Shown: positions 8,593 through 17,484 of the stretch, in pieces | Position numbering within the stretch: the first letter of the stretch is position 1 | Layout of the letters: each line of letters starts with the position of its first letter | From: Thermohalobaculum xanthum | GTDB lineage: Bacteria; Pseudomonadota; Alphaproteobacteria; Rhodobacterales; Rhodobacteraceae | DNA: 64,000 bases | Reading direction: 5' to 3' | Assembly: GCF_016623495.1 (NCBI RefSeq) | Contig: NZ_JAEHHL010000002.1 | Span: forward strand, 433,150 to 497,149 | Translations under genes and position numbers: made by a program | The notes under the pieces: model-generated | What the model was told of the DNA's origin: nothing | What the model saw: only the letters and a program-made list of their open reading frames with translations | Database searches by the model: none

Positions 8593-10776
8593 ATGACAGA
8601 GCCCGCCGTCAACCAGTCGCTTGCCGCCGATCATGGGCTGAAGCCGGACGAGTACCAGCGCATCCTGAACCTGCTGGAACGCACGCCGACGTTCACCGAA
8701 TTGGGTATCTTCTCGGCCATGTGGAACGAGCACTGCTCGTACAAGTCCTCGAAGAAGTGGTTGCGCACCTTGCCGACCAAGGGGCCACAGGTCATCTGCG
8801 GGCCGGGCGAGAATGCAGGCGTCATCGATATCGGGGACGGTCAGGCCGTGGTCTTCAAGATGGAGAGCCACAATCATCCCAGCTACATCGAGCCGCATCA
8901 GGGCGCGGCCACGGGCGTCGGCGGCATCCTGCGCGACGTCTTCACCATGGGTGCACGGCCCATCGCGGCGATGAACGCGCTGAGCTTCGGCGAGATCGAG
9001 CATCCCAAGACCCGCAGCCTTGTCGCCGGGGTCGTCGAGGGGATCGGCTCCTACGGCAACTGCTTCGGCGTGCCCACGGTCGGGGGCGAGGTGCGCTTCC
9101 ACCCCGCCTATAACGGCAACTGCCTCGTGAATGCTTTCGCAGCCGGGCTCGCGGACGCCGACAAGATCTTCTACTCGGCTGCCTCGGGCGTCGGCATGCC
9201 GGTGGTCTATCTCGGCGCCAAGACCGGTCGCGACGGTGTGGGCGGCGCGACCATGGCATCGGCCGAGTTCGGCGAGGACGCCGAGGAAAAGCGCCCCACC
9301 GTCCAGGTCGGCGATCCCTTCACCGAGAAGCGCCTGCTCGAGGCCTGCCTCGAGCTGATGGCCTCGGGCGCGGTCATCTCGATCCAGGACATGGGTGCTG
9401 CCGGGCTCACCTGCTCGGCGGTCGAGATGGGCGACAAGGGTAATCTCGGCATCGAACTCGACCTCGACGCGGTGCCATGCCGCGAGCAGGCGATGAGCGC
9501 CTACGAGATGATGCTCTCTGAGAGCCAGGAGCGCATGCTGATGGTCCTCAAGCCCGAGAAGGAGGCCGTCGCCCGCGCGATCTTCGACAAGTGGGACCTC
9601 GACTTTGCGATCGTCGGACACACGATTCCCGAGGACCGCTTCCTGGTGAAGCATGACGGCGAGATCAAGGCCGACCTGCCACTGAAGGCCCTGTCGGGCG
9701 AGGCGCCAGAATACGACCGCCCGTGGGTCGAGACGTCCGCCGCCCGTCCGCTAGCGCCGGTGCCCGAGATGGATCCCGCCGAGGCGCTTGCCGCGCTGAT
9801 GGGATCGCCGAACCTCTGCTCGCGCGCCTGGGTCTGGCAGCAATATGATCACATGGTCATGGCCGATACCGTGGTGCGCCCCGGGTCTGACGCGGCGGTG
9901 GTTCGCGTCCATGGAACCCAGAAGGCACTGGCCTTCACGGCCGACGTGACGCCGCGATACTGCAAGGCAAACCCGGTCGAAGGCGGCAAGCAGGCCGTGG
10001 CCGAGGCGTTCCGCAACCTCTCGGCCACCGGAGCGCGCCCTCTCGCCGTCACCGACAATCTCAATTTCGGCAACCCCGAGAAGCCCGAGATCATGGGGCA
10101 GTTCGTCGGCTGCATCAAAGGCATCGGGGCCGCGTGCGAGGCGCTGGACATGCCGGTCGTCTCGGGCAATGTCAGCCTCTACAACGAGACGAACGGCGAG
10201 GCGATCCTGCCCACCCCCTCGATCGGCGCAGTCGGGCTGCTGACCTCGCTCGACGAGGCGATCCCGATGGCGCCCTGCGCGGGAGACGCGCTGTTGATGA
10301 TCGGACATTCCGAGGGGCATCTGGGCCAGTCCGCATTGATCTGGGAACTGTGGGGCCGCTCGGATGGCGACGCCCCCCATGTCGACCTTCGGGCCGAGCG
10401 CAAGGCCGGCGAGCTGGTCCGCGCGCTCAAGGCCGAAGGGCTGATCTCGGCCGCGCATGACCTGTCCGATGGCGGCCTCGGCGTCGCCGCGGCCGAGATG
10501 GCGCTGGCCGCCGGGACCGGCGTCGCGCTGGACGCAGCCGAAGGCATGACGCCGCTTGCATGGTTCTTTGGCGAGGATCAGGGCCGCTACCTGATCGCGG
10601 CGCCCGAGGCGGCGGTTGACGAGATCACCCGGCTTGCCATCGCGGCGCAGGTCCCGGTGCGCCGCGTCGGGATGACGGGCGGCGACACTGTCCGGCTCGG
10701 GACCTCGGAGGTTACGCTCTCCGGGCTCCGCGAGGTCCACGAGACGGGCTTTGCCCGGCTCATGGGTGAGGCGTAA
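8593..10776 (+). CDS. purL: Phosphoribosylformylglycinamidine synthase subunit PurL
   Basis: The 727-residue catalytic subunit (small PurL type) of FGAM synthase, which uses ATP and ammonia to amidate FGAR. Visible signatures include the N-terminal [15 protein letters not shown], the nucleotide and metal site [28 protein letters not shown], and the glycine-rich [16 protein letters not shown]. The second half repeats the AIRS-like fold ([43 protein letters not shown]). It closes the purS-purQ-purL unit. The next gene is convergent, with a gap of only 17 bases. Confidence 0.97.
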   Translation: MTEPAVNQSLAADHGLKPDEYQRILNLLERTPTFTELGIFSAMWNEHCSYKSSKKWLRTLPTKGPQVICGPGENAGVIDIGDGQAVVFKMESHNHPSYIEPHQGAATGVGGILRDVFTMGARPIAAMNALSFGEIEHPKTRSLVAGVVEGIGSYGNCFGVPTVGGEVRFHPAYNGNCLVNAFAAGLADADKIFYSAASGVGMPVVYLGAKTGRDGVGGATMASAEFGEDAEEKRPTVQVGDPFTEKRLLEACLELMASGAVISIQDMGAAGLTCSAVEMGDKGNLGIELDLDAVPCREQAMSAYEMMLSESQERMLMVLKPEKEAVARAIFDKWDLDFAIVGHTIPEDRFLVKHDGEIKADLPLKALSGEAPEYDRPWVETSAARPLAPVPEMDPAEALAALMGSPNLCSRAWVWQQYDHMVMADTVVRPGSDAAVVRVHGTQKALAFTADVTPRYCKANPVEGGKQAVAEAFRNLSATGARPLAVTDNLNFGNPEKPEIMGQFVGCIKGIGAACEALDMPVVSGNVSLYNETNGEAILPTPSIGAVGLLTSLDEAIPMAPCAGDALLMIGHSEGHLGQSALIWELWGRSDGDAPHVDLRAERKAGELVRALKAEGLISAAHDLSDGGLGVAAAEMALAAGTGVALDAAEGMTPLAWFFGEDQGRYLIAAPEAAVDEITRLAIAAQVPVRRVGMTGGDTVRLGTSEVTLSGLREVHETGFARLMGEA

Positions 10777-10793
10777 GCCGCAAGCCCAAGACG

Positions 10794-11342
10794 TCAGGCT
10801 ATCGCTTCCCAGGCCTTGCCCAGCCGCGAGAGCGACGCGCGCTTGAGCGCATTACGCTCGGCGCGCGGGCCGCTCGCCTCCAGCGGGCCGAAGGCATTGC
10901 GTATCACGCGCGACATCGGCCTTGGCGCGCCGGAAAGGAGCTCCCAGAAGAACCCGTCGGGATGCCGGACCTCGATCCCGAACGGGGCGAGCCGCCGGGT
11001 CGGAAAGTCCCGCAGGTTGAGGGTGACGAGAGCCGTGGCACCCGCGGCCACCGCCGCCGCGACAACATGGGCGTCGGCTTGGTCCGGGAGGTGGATCTGC
11101 GCCTCGACTTCGGCGGCCGGCGTGACCTCGGCGTGGGGAAAGGCATGGCGCATTTCTTCGATCTCGGCGCTCACCGCCTGTTCGGCCGCCATGCCGCCAT
11201 CGCGCAATGCCGCCAGACGCCACTCGTCCAGGATGCGCGCACTCCACACGGGGTGAAAGAGGCCCTCGCGCGCCGCACCCAGCGCGATCGATCTCAGCAG
11301 GCGCGGATAAAGCACGCAGGCGTCGAGGCAGACCGTCGGCAC
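10794..11342 (-). CDS. PIN-domain protein, orphan
   Basis: A 182-residue protein with PIN-fold ribonuclease features: an N-terminal Asp in VCLDACVLYP, an acidic middle region (EIEEMRHAF), LPDQADAHVVAAAVAAGA holding the second acidic cluster, and VTLNLRDFP. The GTG start at 11342 was chosen because the protein then begins directly with the PIN strand; it overlaps the rlmI stop by one base on the same strand. No antitoxin-like small gene adjoins it, so it need not be a VapC toxin. RNA cleavage is a family-based expectation only. Confidence 0.8.
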   Translation of the reverse strand: MPTVCLDACVLYPRLLRSIALGAAREGLFHPVWSARILDEWRLAALRDGGMAAEQAVSAEIEEMRHAFPHAEVTPAAEVEAQIHLPDQADAHVVAAAVAAGATALVTLNLRDFPTRRLAPFGIEVRHPDGFFWELLSGAPRPMSRVIRNAFGPLEASGPRAERNALKRASLSRLGKAWEAIA

Positions 11343-11343
11343 A

Positions 11344-12537
11344 TCAGCCAAGCCGGTAGACCATCGCCTTGAGATAGGACGTCTCGGGCAGCGCCATGTG
11401 GCTCGGATGGTCGGGCCCGGCGCGGCCCGAATGGACGAGCTGCGCATTACGGTCCGCACGCCCGATCCCCCGCGCATTGGCGCGATGGAAGCTCTCGGGA
11501 TCGGCTGCGTGGCTGCACGAGCAGAGCACGAGCCAGCCGCCAGGGGCGACAAGCCCCGCGCCCAGACGCGCAAGCCGTTCATAGGCACGCAGCCCCTGCG
11601 GCAACGCGGTCTTCGACGGAGCGAAGGCGGGCGGATCGCAGACGACGACATCGAAGCGCGCGCCCTCGGCCACCAGGGCCTCCATCGCCGCAAATGCATC
11701 CGCGCGCCGCGTGGCGAACCGGTCGGAGACCCCGGAAAGCCGGGCACCGCCCTCGGCCAGTTCCAGCGCAGGAGCGGAGCTGTCGACCGCGAGAGCCTCG
11801 CTTGCCCCGGCCGCAAGCGCCGCGAGCGCGAAACCGCCGACATGGGTGAAGACGTCCAGCACGCGCATGCCACCCGCGAGCCCGGCGACGAACGCGTGGT
11901 TCGGCCGCTGGTCGTAGAACAATCCGGTCTTCTGGCCGCCCGCGAGGTCGGCGAGATACGTGGCCCCGTTCATGCCAACCGGGATCGGCGCGTCGATGGT
12001 GCCGCGAACAACCTCAAGCGTCTCGTCGAGGCCCTCGAGCTTGCGCACGCGTGCGGTCGCATTCACGACGACGCGGGTGCAGCCGGTCACGGCGACCAAT
12101 GCCGCTTCGACCTCGGGCAGAAGCCGGTCGACCCAGGCCGCATTTGGCTGAATCACGACCGCATCGCCGAAGCGGTCGATCACGAGGCCGGGAAGCGCGT
12201 CGCCTTCGGCATGGACGAGTCGATAGAACGGGGCGTCAAAGAGGCGCTCGCGCAATGCCAGCGCATGCGAGAGGCGCGCCGCGAACCAGTCTTCGCCAAT
12301 GACGGCCTCGGCATCCATGTCGATCAGGCGCGCGGCGATCTTGCTCTCGGGATTGAACGCGGCGAGCCCGAGCACCGCGTCGCCGTCGACAATGCGTACG
12401 AGCGTCCCGGGCGCCAGACCCCTGGTGCGCCGGTCCATCGCAATCTCGTCAGCGAATGCCCAGGGCGCACCCTCTGCAAGGCGGCGCCCCTTTCCGGGCC
12501 TCAGCTTCACCGTCGGTCGGTCTGCGATTTCGGTCAT
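11344..12537 (-). CDS. rlmI: Class I SAM-dependent rRNA methyltransferase, RlmI-like
   Basis: A 397-residue enzyme with an N-terminal PUA-like domain (KLRPGKGRRLAEGAPWAF), a middle domain (LPGLVIDRFGDAVVIQ) and a C-terminal Rossmann methyltransferase (MRVLDVFTHVGGFALAALAAGA as the SAM site, VVCDPPAFAPSK as the catalytic motif). RlmI methylates C1962 of 23S rRNA to 5-methylcytosine. The exact target base here is assumed from homology. The PIN gene begins at its stop codon, so the two are probably one unit. Confidence 0.88.
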   Translation of the reverse strand: MTEIADRPTVKLRPGKGRRLAEGAPWAFADEIAMDRRTRGLAPGTLVRIVDGDAVLGLAAFNPESKIAARLIDMDAEAVIGEDWFAARLSHALALRERLFDAPFYRLVHAEGDALPGLVIDRFGDAVVIQPNAAWVDRLLPEVEAALVAVTGCTRVVVNATARVRKLEGLDETLEVVRGTIDAPIPVGMNGATYLADLAGGQKTGLFYDQRPNHAFVAGLAGGMRVLDVFTHVGGFALAALAAGASEALAVDSSAPALELAEGGARLSGVSDRFATRRADAFAAMEALVAEGARFDVVVCDPPAFAPSKTALPQGLRAYERLARLGAGLVAPGGWLVLCSCSHAADPESFHRANARGIGRADRNAQLVHSGRAGPDHPSHMALPETSYLKAMVYRLG

Positions 12538-12633
12538 CGGGGCGCTCCGCTTGGGCGAAGCCTCTCTAGGCCAGCACGCTGCGGATGGGAAGAGCCGCGC
12601 CGCGCTCGGGGCGCGCGAGTCGCCAAGAGCAAA

Positions 12634-12655
12634 GGGGTCGCCGCTGGGCGACCCC
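12634..12655 (-). terminator. Rho-independent terminator after the 26-residue ORF
   Basis: A perfect 9-bp stem (GGGGTCGCC/GGCGACCCC) with a 4-base loop, followed leftward by TTTGCTCTT. It lies 49 bases after the stop of the tiny ORF and about 100 bases upstream of the rlmI start. It isolates the two transcripts. Confidence 0.75.
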
Positions 12656-12703
12656 TCCGTGAGCTTCGAGCGAGTTCGGCCGGAACGGGCCTGCCCTCAC
12701 GGT

Positions 12704-12784
12704 TCAGACGGGGAAAGGAGGCTGCTCCGAACCCAGGCCGAATCGTGCATTCCGATCCGAAAGCTCCAAAGGCCCACTCGACAT
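12704..12784 (-). CDS. 26-residue ORF behind a maximal Shine-Dalgarno sequence
   Basis: Encodes MSSGPLELSDRNARF followed by GLGSEQPPFPV: acidic, with no membrane helix and no family I recognise. The case for translation is the ribosome site: the 15 bases before the ATG (one base spacer) pair perfectly with the 3' tail of 16S rRNA. A good terminator follows the stop, and an 8-bp inverted repeat precedes the ribosome site. It could be a leader peptide, a small effector or a peptide precursor. Translation is likely; function is unknown. Confidence 0.55.
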   Translation of the reverse strand: MSSGPLELSDRNARFGLGSEQPPFPV

Positions 12785-12785
12785 C

Positions 12786-12800
12786 GGATCACCTCCTTTC
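12786..12800 (-). promoter_or_regulatory. Exceptionally long Shine-Dalgarno site
   Basis: Read leftward the sequence is GAAAGGAGGTGATCC, complementary over all 15 bases to the conserved 3' end of 16S rRNA. GGAGG lies seven bases from the ATG of the 26-residue ORF. Ordinary genes in this window match only 4-6 bases. Confidence 0.75.
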
Positions 12801-12802
12801 AA

Positions 12803-12853
12803 ATGTTGCGCCAGTGATGTGAGCATGACGCAGAGTGATACGCCTCGCAACAT
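12803..12853 (-). promoter_or_regulatory. Inverted repeat in the leader of the 26-residue ORF
   Basis: ATGTTGCG (12803-12810) and CGCAACAT (12846-12853) are perfect 8-bp arms around a 35-base loop. They end three bases before the long Shine-Dalgarno site, so folding could affect ribosome entry. No known RNA family was recognised. Confidence 0.4.
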
Positions 12854-12931
12854 ATTATTGTGGCCATACCCCATAGGTTGTGGAGAATGACACCGAGCCC
12901 ACAATCCAAAGACAATCGCGTAAAAATGCAA

Positions 12932-12958
12932 AGGGCGGGACCGAGACGGTCCCGCCCT
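12932..12958 (-). terminator. Strong rho-independent terminator after the 61-residue gene
   Basis: A perfect 12-bp stem (AGGGCGGGACCG/CGGTCCCGCCCT) with a 3-base loop, followed leftward by TTTGCATTTTTACG. It begins 27 bases past the stop of the 61-residue gene. Confidence 0.85.
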
Positions 12959-12985
12959 GCTGCCTCAACACAGCTTGTGTCGCTA

Positions 12986-13171
12986 TCAGGCGTGCCGCGC
13001 GCCACCAGTGGGCATCTGCCGAGCACCATGACGCTTGGAGATGCGAGCCCAAAGGGCACGCGCCATCTCGCGGATCGCCTGTTCCCGCAGCTTGCGCGAA
13101 CGCGCGACGATGCGCGCGATTTCGTCCGCGCTCGGAACGCGGGCTTTGAGATCAGTAGTGTAGTCGATCAT
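12986..13171 (-). CDS. Small basic hypothetical protein, 61 residues
   Basis: Starts MIDYTTDLKARVPSADEIAR and continues as one amphipathic basic helix (RSRKLREQAIREMARALWARI) with a His- and Gly-rich tail. The shape resembles the small DUF1127-like or RSP_7527-like helical proteins of Rhodobacterales, but I cannot assign a family. A longer reading to 13288 is possible; the ATG at 13171 was preferred for the typical N-terminus and a purine-rich GCAGAAG just before it. It has its own strong terminator, so it is probably expressed as a single short transcript. Confidence 0.6.
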   Translation of the reverse strand: MIDYTTDLKARVPSADEIARIVARSRKLREQAIREMARALWARISKRHGARQMPTGGARHA

Positions 13172-13293
13172 CTTCTGCTCTGCGCGTCGAGGACACTGCT
13201 CGGTCCGTCGGCTTGCGCAGCCTCCGTTGTTTCGCATGTGCACAACGTAGGTGCCCGCCTCACGGATTTGGACTGCCTGTTTTTGCATAGCCG

Positions 13294-13311
13294 CTTTCGC
13301 ACCTGCGAAAG
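13294..13311. repeat. 18-bp near-perfect palindrome between soxG and the 61-residue gene
   Basis: CTTTCGCA and TGCGAAAG form perfect 8-bp arms around two bases. It lies directly beyond the sox terminator and upstream of the 61-residue gene, so it may be an operator for that gene or a second hairpin in the sox read-through transcript. Confidence 0.4.
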
Positions 13312-13321
13312 GAACAAAAAT

Positions 13322-13344
13322 GGCGGCGCCGACACGGCGCCGCC
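13322..13344 (-). terminator. Rho-independent terminator of the sarcosine oxidase operon
   Basis: A perfect 10-bp stem (GGCGGCGCCG/CGGCGCCGCC) with a 3-base loop, followed leftward by ATTTTTG. It starts 24 bases after the soxG stop. Confidence 0.85.
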
Positions 13345-13368
13345 GAAAGAAGCGACCGGTTCACGACC

Positions 13369-13959
13369 TCAGAAGTGCCCGACCTCGGATCCCGAGACCG
13401 ACGCCTGCTCAAGCCAGTCCGCGAGATGGTGCGCAAGCGAACGGAAGCAGACGACCTCCCAGTCCTCGTCACCAAGGCGCCAAAGGCCGACCGCGATGCC
13501 GCCAAGATGCGTCCGCCGCGCGGTCCCGACCGGGAACGCCTGCTCGCGCAGATCCACCGGCGCGCCCTTGGCGAGCACCTCGGCGACGGCGCCGCCCTTC
13601 AGGCGGAAGACGACGCGGGCGTCCGATAGATCCAGAGCCATCGCGTGAACGCCCTCGAGCGCCGCTTCGGCTGCCGCAAGGCCGGCGGTGGCCTCCGCCG
13701 GCGCGACCAGAAGCAAGAGCTCGTCCGGCGACATCCAGACGGCGCGCCCCTTCTTTCCAGCCTCCACGCGCAGAACGCCGGGAACATCTGTCCCGGTCAC
13801 CGCGCGCACGGCTTTGGCCATCTGCGAGGATGACAGGTCGCCCCTCAGGCCGATCATCCCGGTCAATCCCGCTTCCTCGACGCGGACGAGATGCCCGCGA
13901 TCGATCACCCGGCCCGCGACGCCGGTTGCGGCGCTCACCCCTGCGTGTTGCTCAGACAT
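13369..13959 (-). CDS. soxG: Sarcosine oxidase gamma subunit
   Basis: The 196-residue gamma subunit of heterotetrameric sarcosine oxidase, which holds the complex together and carries a fold related to the folate-binding T-protein. Typical stretches are GMIGLRGDLSSSQMAKAV and VWMSPDELLLLVAP, plus the closing LGGIAVGLWRLGDEDWEV region. It overlaps the soxA stop by eight bases and is the last gene before the operon terminator. Confidence 0.9.
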   Translation of the reverse strand: MSEQHAGVSAATGVAGRVIDRGHLVRVEEAGLTGMIGLRGDLSSSQMAKAVRAVTGTDVPGVLRVEAGKKGRAVWMSPDELLLLVAPAEATAGLAAAEAALEGVHAMALDLSDARVVFRLKGGAVAEVLAKGAPVDLREQAFPVGTARRTHLGGIAVGLWRLGDEDWEVVCFRSLAHHLADWLEQASVSGSEVGHF

Positions 13960-16900
13960 TCTGGCGCGCCCCTTCCTTGTCGTAGAAGACCGGGTCGACG
14001 ACCGTCGCCTTCATCACCTTGCCCCCACTCAACGGGAAGCTCAGCGTCTCGCCCATCCGGGCGCGCCCGCCCTCGATCAGCGCCATCGCGATCGAGTGCC
14101 CAAGCGTCGGTGACATGTAGGTCGAGGTCACATGGCCGATCGTTTTCATCTTCTCGCCCGGCGTCTTGACCTCCTCAACGGCATGGGCACCGTCAGGCAA
14201 CCGTTCGGCCGGGTTCTCGGTCAGCAGGCCGACCAGCTGCTTGCGTCCCGGCCGGACGAGGTCGGACCGTTCCTGGGCACGCTTGCCGATGAAGTCCGCT
14301 TTCTTCTTCGACACGGCCCAGCCCAGCCCGAGGTCCTGTGGCGTCACCGTCCCGTCGGTCTCGTCGCCGATCATGATGAAGCCCTTCTCGGCGCGCATGA
14401 CGTGCAGCGCCTCGGTCCCGTAAGGCATCACCCCGAGCGGCTTTCCCGCCTCCAGCAGCGCATTCCACAGCTCCAGGCCGTGCCGTGCGGGCGTCGCGAT
14501 CTCGTAGCTGAGTTCGCCCGAGAAGCTGATCCGGTGGATCCGCGCGGGCATGCCTGCCAGCGTGCCCTCGGCGAAGGCCATGAAGGCAAGCGCGTCCGCC
14601 GAGACGTCGACATCCGTTCCCGCCGCCTCGAGCAGCTTGCGCGCATTCGGACCAGCGACGACGATCTGGGCGAGCTGCTCGGTCACGTTGGCGGTGTAGA
14701 CCTCGAGATCCCACCATTCGGTCTGCAGCCATTCCTCGAGATGCCCGTGCACCCGATCCGCACCGCCGGTGGTGGTGTGGCACAGGAAGCTGTCCTCCGA
14801 CAGCCGCACGACGACACCGTCGTCGAACAGGAAGCCGTTCTCGTTGCACATCAGCCCATAGCGGCAGCGGCCCACCGCCAACGAGGACATGACGTTCGTG
14901 TAGACGAGATCGAGGAACTTGCCCGCGTCCGGCCCCTTGACGATGATCTTGCCCAGCGTCGAGGCATCGAGCATGCTAACCGCTCCGCGCGTGTTCCGGA
15001 CCTCGCGCTCGACGGCGGCGTGACGGTCCTCGCCGGCGCGGCGGAAGCAGAACGGCCGCCGCCAGTCGCCGACCGGCTCGAAATCGGCGCCGTTCTGGAC
15101 ATGCCATTCATGCATCGGGCTCTGGCGGACCGGCTTGAACAGCACGCCCTTCGCCGGCCCCGTGATCGCCCCCATCGAGATGGGCGTGTAGGGCGGGCGG
15201 AACGTCGTCGTTCCCACCTGCTCGATCGGCTGCCCGAGCTGATCGGCGAGGATGGCGAGGCCGGCGATGTTCGACGTCTTGCCCTGATCGGTGGCCATGC
15301 CGAGCGTGGTGTAGCGCTTGGTGTGCTCGACGCTCTCATAGCCCTCGCGCGCGGCAAGCATCACGTCCGCCGCAGTCACGTCGTTCTGGAAATCGACGAA
15401 GTGCTTGGAGCCATGCGCGTATTTGCCAACCGAGGGTGTGAACCAGTGGGCCATCGGGGGTGCCAGCTCGGGCTCCTCGACCTTTGGCGGTTTCGGCGCG
15501 CGCGTGCGCTTGGCGGGTTTCGCGCCAGCTGACTTGGCCGCCTCAGCGCCGACGCGCATTGCGTCGGCAAGGCTCGCCGCCATGCTCATCTCGCCATTCG
15601 CGGCACCAGCGCAGTGCGTGTTCACCTCGCCATCCGAGCCGAGTGGCGCTCCGCGCTCGGGAGCCGGGCGGAACATCCCATGCTCGTCGTCCCATTTCAG
15701 CTTGCCGCCGCAATGGCTGTAGAGGTGAACCACCGGCGACCAGCCGCCCGACATGGCGACGGTTTCGACGTCGAGCGACTCGAGCGCGCCGCCCACCTGC
15801 CCCGACGCGGTGATGCGGCCGATCTTGACCGCCTCGACACGCTGCCCGCCATCGACCTTGACGATGCCCATTCCCTCGCGCACGTCGATGCCGAGGCCGC
15901 GCACATGCGCCGGTAACGCGCCATCGGCACGGGGCCGGACATCGACCACCGCCTTGACCGTCGCGCCGGCCTCGTGCAGCGCGATTGCGCTGCGGTAGGC
16001 ATCGTCGTTGTTGGCGAAGACCACCGCGGTGCGCCCGGGGCACACGCCCCAGAGCCGGATGTAGTCGCGCACCGCCCCCGCCAACATCACGCCGGGAAGG
16101 TCGTTGTTCGCGAAGGTCAGCGGACGCTCGATCGCGCCCGTGGCAACGACGATCTGCCGGGCCCGCACCTTCCAGAGGCGGTGGCGCGGCGCGCCGGAGC
16201 GGCCTGGCTGATGATCCGAGACGCGCTCGTAGAGCAGCCCGAAGCCGTGATCGTAAAGGCCCGACGCCATCGTCCGCGTCCGCATCCGGACGTTCGGCAT
16301 GGCCTCCATCGCCTCGGCCTCGGCCACGGCCCAGTCGGCCGCCGGCATCCCGCCGATCATGGTGTCCGACTCGGCCAGTGCGCGACCGCCCCAAAACGCG
16401 GTCTGCTCGACCAGCAGCACCTCGGCGCCGGCCTCGGCGGCCGCGCGCGCGGCTGCGAGCCCGGCCGTGCCGCCACCCACGACAAGCACGTCGCAGAACG
16501 CGTGGAAATGCTCGTAGGTGTCGGGGTCAGCCTCGCTCGGCGCGCGTCCAAGTCCCGCGGCGCGGCGGATGATCGGCTCGTAGAGATGCTTCCACGCGGC
16601 GCGCGGGAAAAGGAAGGTCTTGTAATAGAAGCCTGCCGGGAAGACCGGCTTGATCGAGGCGATTGCCGCGTTGACGGCTCCGACGTCCCATTTGAGCGAA
16701 GGCCAGCGGTTCTGGCTCTCGGCGGCGAGACCGTCGAAGAGCTCGGTCGTGGTCGCGCGCTGGTTGGGCTCGTAGCGCGGGCCGGCACCAAGCCCCACCA
16801 GCGCATTCGGCTCTTCGGCACCGCTGGCGACGATGCCACGGGGCCGGTGATACTTGAACGAGCGGCCGACCATCACGTGGTCGTTCGCGAGCAGGGCCGA

Positions 16901-17008
16901 GGCAAGCGTGTCGCCCTCGAAGCCCTCGCCGGTCTTCCCGTCGAACGTGAAGCTCACGCGCCGGGTGCGGTCGATCAGCCGCCCACCGGCAGCAAGACGG
17001 TATGCCAT
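13952..17008 (-). CDS. soxA: Sarcosine oxidase alpha subunit
   Basis: The 1018-residue subunit of the complex that oxidises sarcosine to glycine, passing the methyl group to tetrahydrofolate as methylene-THF. The N-terminus (SFTFDGKTGEGFEGDTLASA) is the small domain seen in this family. VLVVGGGTAGLAAARAAAEAG near residues 173-192 is the NAD-binding Rossmann site. The C-terminal 400 residues are the aminomethyltransferase-like folate domain (YGTEALHVMRAEKGFIMIGDE). A Lys/Pro-rich linker (KPAKRTRAPKPPKVEEPE) separates the halves. It begins three bases after the soxD stop. Confidence 0.96.
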   Translation of the reverse strand: MAYRLAAGGRLIDRTRRVSFTFDGKTGEGFEGDTLASALLANDHVMVGRSFKYHRPRGIVASGAEEPNALVGLGAGPRYEPNQRATTTELFDGLAAESQNRWPSLKWDVGAVNAAIASIKPVFPAGFYYKTFLFPRAAWKHLYEPIIRRAAGLGRAPSEADPDTYEHFHAFCDVLVVGGGTAGLAAARAAAEAGAEVLLVEQTAFWGGRALAESDTMIGGMPAADWAVAEAEAMEAMPNVRMRTRTMASGLYDHGFGLLYERVSDHQPGRSGAPRHRLWKVRARQIVVATGAIERPLTFANNDLPGVMLAGAVRDYIRLWGVCPGRTAVVFANNDDAYRSAIALHEAGATVKAVVDVRPRADGALPAHVRGLGIDVREGMGIVKVDGGQRVEAVKIGRITASGQVGGALESLDVETVAMSGGWSPVVHLYSHCGGKLKWDDEHGMFRPAPERGAPLGSDGEVNTHCAGAANGEMSMAASLADAMRVGAEAAKSAGAKPAKRTRAPKPPKVEEPELAPPMAHWFTPSVGKYAHGSKHFVDFQNDVTAADVMLAAREGYESVEHTKRYTTLGMATDQGKTSNIAGLAILADQLGQPIEQVGTTTFRPPYTPISMGAITGPAKGVLFKPVRQSPMHEWHVQNGADFEPVGDWRRPFCFRRAGEDRHAAVEREVRNTRGAVSMLDASTLGKIIVKGPDAGKFLDLVYTNVMSSLAVGRCRYGLMCNENGFLFDDGVVVRLSEDSFLCHTTTGGADRVHGHLEEWLQTEWWDLEVYTANVTEQLAQIVVAGPNARKLLEAAGTDVDVSADALAFMAFAEGTLAGMPARIHRISFSGELSYEIATPARHGLELWNALLEAGKPLGVMPYGTEALHVMRAEKGFIMIGDETDGTVTPQDLGLGWAVSKKKADFIGKRAQERSDLVRPGRKQLVGLLTENPAERLPDGAHAVEEVKTPGEKMKTIGHVTSTYMSPTLGHSIAMALIEGGRARMGETLSFPLSGGKVMKATVVDPVFYDKEGARQNV

Positions 17009-17011
17009 CGG

Positions 17012-17329
17012 TCAGCCCTCCCAGCCCGGACGGCGCGCGCGGATCGCGTCGAGGATATCTTGCGGCGGCTCGGAAACCTGTGCCGTGTAGGTGCCAAAAA
17101 CCTCGAGCGTGACGGTGCATCGAGCCGCGTGGAACCACTTGCCGCAGCCAAAGGCGTGGCGCCAGCGCTCGAAGTGGACGCCCTTGGGGTTCTTCCGCTC
17201 GAAGAGGTATCCGGTGAACTCGTCGTCGCCGGAGCCGGGACCGAAGCGCTTGAGATGCGCTTCGCCGCCGGGAGCGAGTTCGGTCTCGGCGCATTCGGCG
17301 CCACAGCAGGGACAGGTCAGGATCAGCAT
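17012..17329 (-). CDS. soxD: Sarcosine oxidase delta subunit
   Basis: The 105-residue zinc-binding delta subunit. ILTCPCCGAE gives the Cys pair of the zinc knuckle, followed by the family pattern RNPKGVHFERW-like (here KNPKGVHFERWRHAFGCGKWF), a conserved His and a Cys. The ATG at 17329 was taken because the protein then begins at MLILTCPCCG as in homologues. It lies immediately before soxA, but is separated from soxB by about 1.3 kb of unrelated genes, which is unusual. Confidence 0.93.
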   Translation of the reverse strand: MLILTCPCCGAECAETELAPGGEAHLKRFGPGSGDDEFTGYLFERKNPKGVHFERWRHAFGCGKWFHAARCTVTLEVFGTYTAQVSEPPQDILDAIRARRPGWEG

Positions 17330-17484
17330 TGGGGCGCTCCCTCGCCGACACGCGTTTGTCGGCCATTGCGCGTCTTCCTCGCATGAAGGGCGCGTTCCGA
17401 CATCGCCGGACCCGTCACAACAATGTCCGGGAGCGACAGCCCCGATCGAGGGCGCATGGACGGACTGCCGCGAGAGCGCGCAGT

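Noticed and set aside
10794..11342. VapBC-type toxin-antitoxin system
   Set aside because: The PIN protein has no small antitoxin gene on either side.
12785..12800. A fragment of 16S rRNA gene on the plus strand
   Set aside because: Only the terminal 15 bases match and the flanking bases do not resemble 16S. The same bases, read leftward, are in the right place to be a Shine-Dalgarno site.
13172..13288. A longer N-terminal form of the 61-residue protein
   Set aside because: The extension (MQKQAVQIREAGTYVV...) has no supporting ribosome site and unusual composition; the later ATG gives a typical small helical protein.
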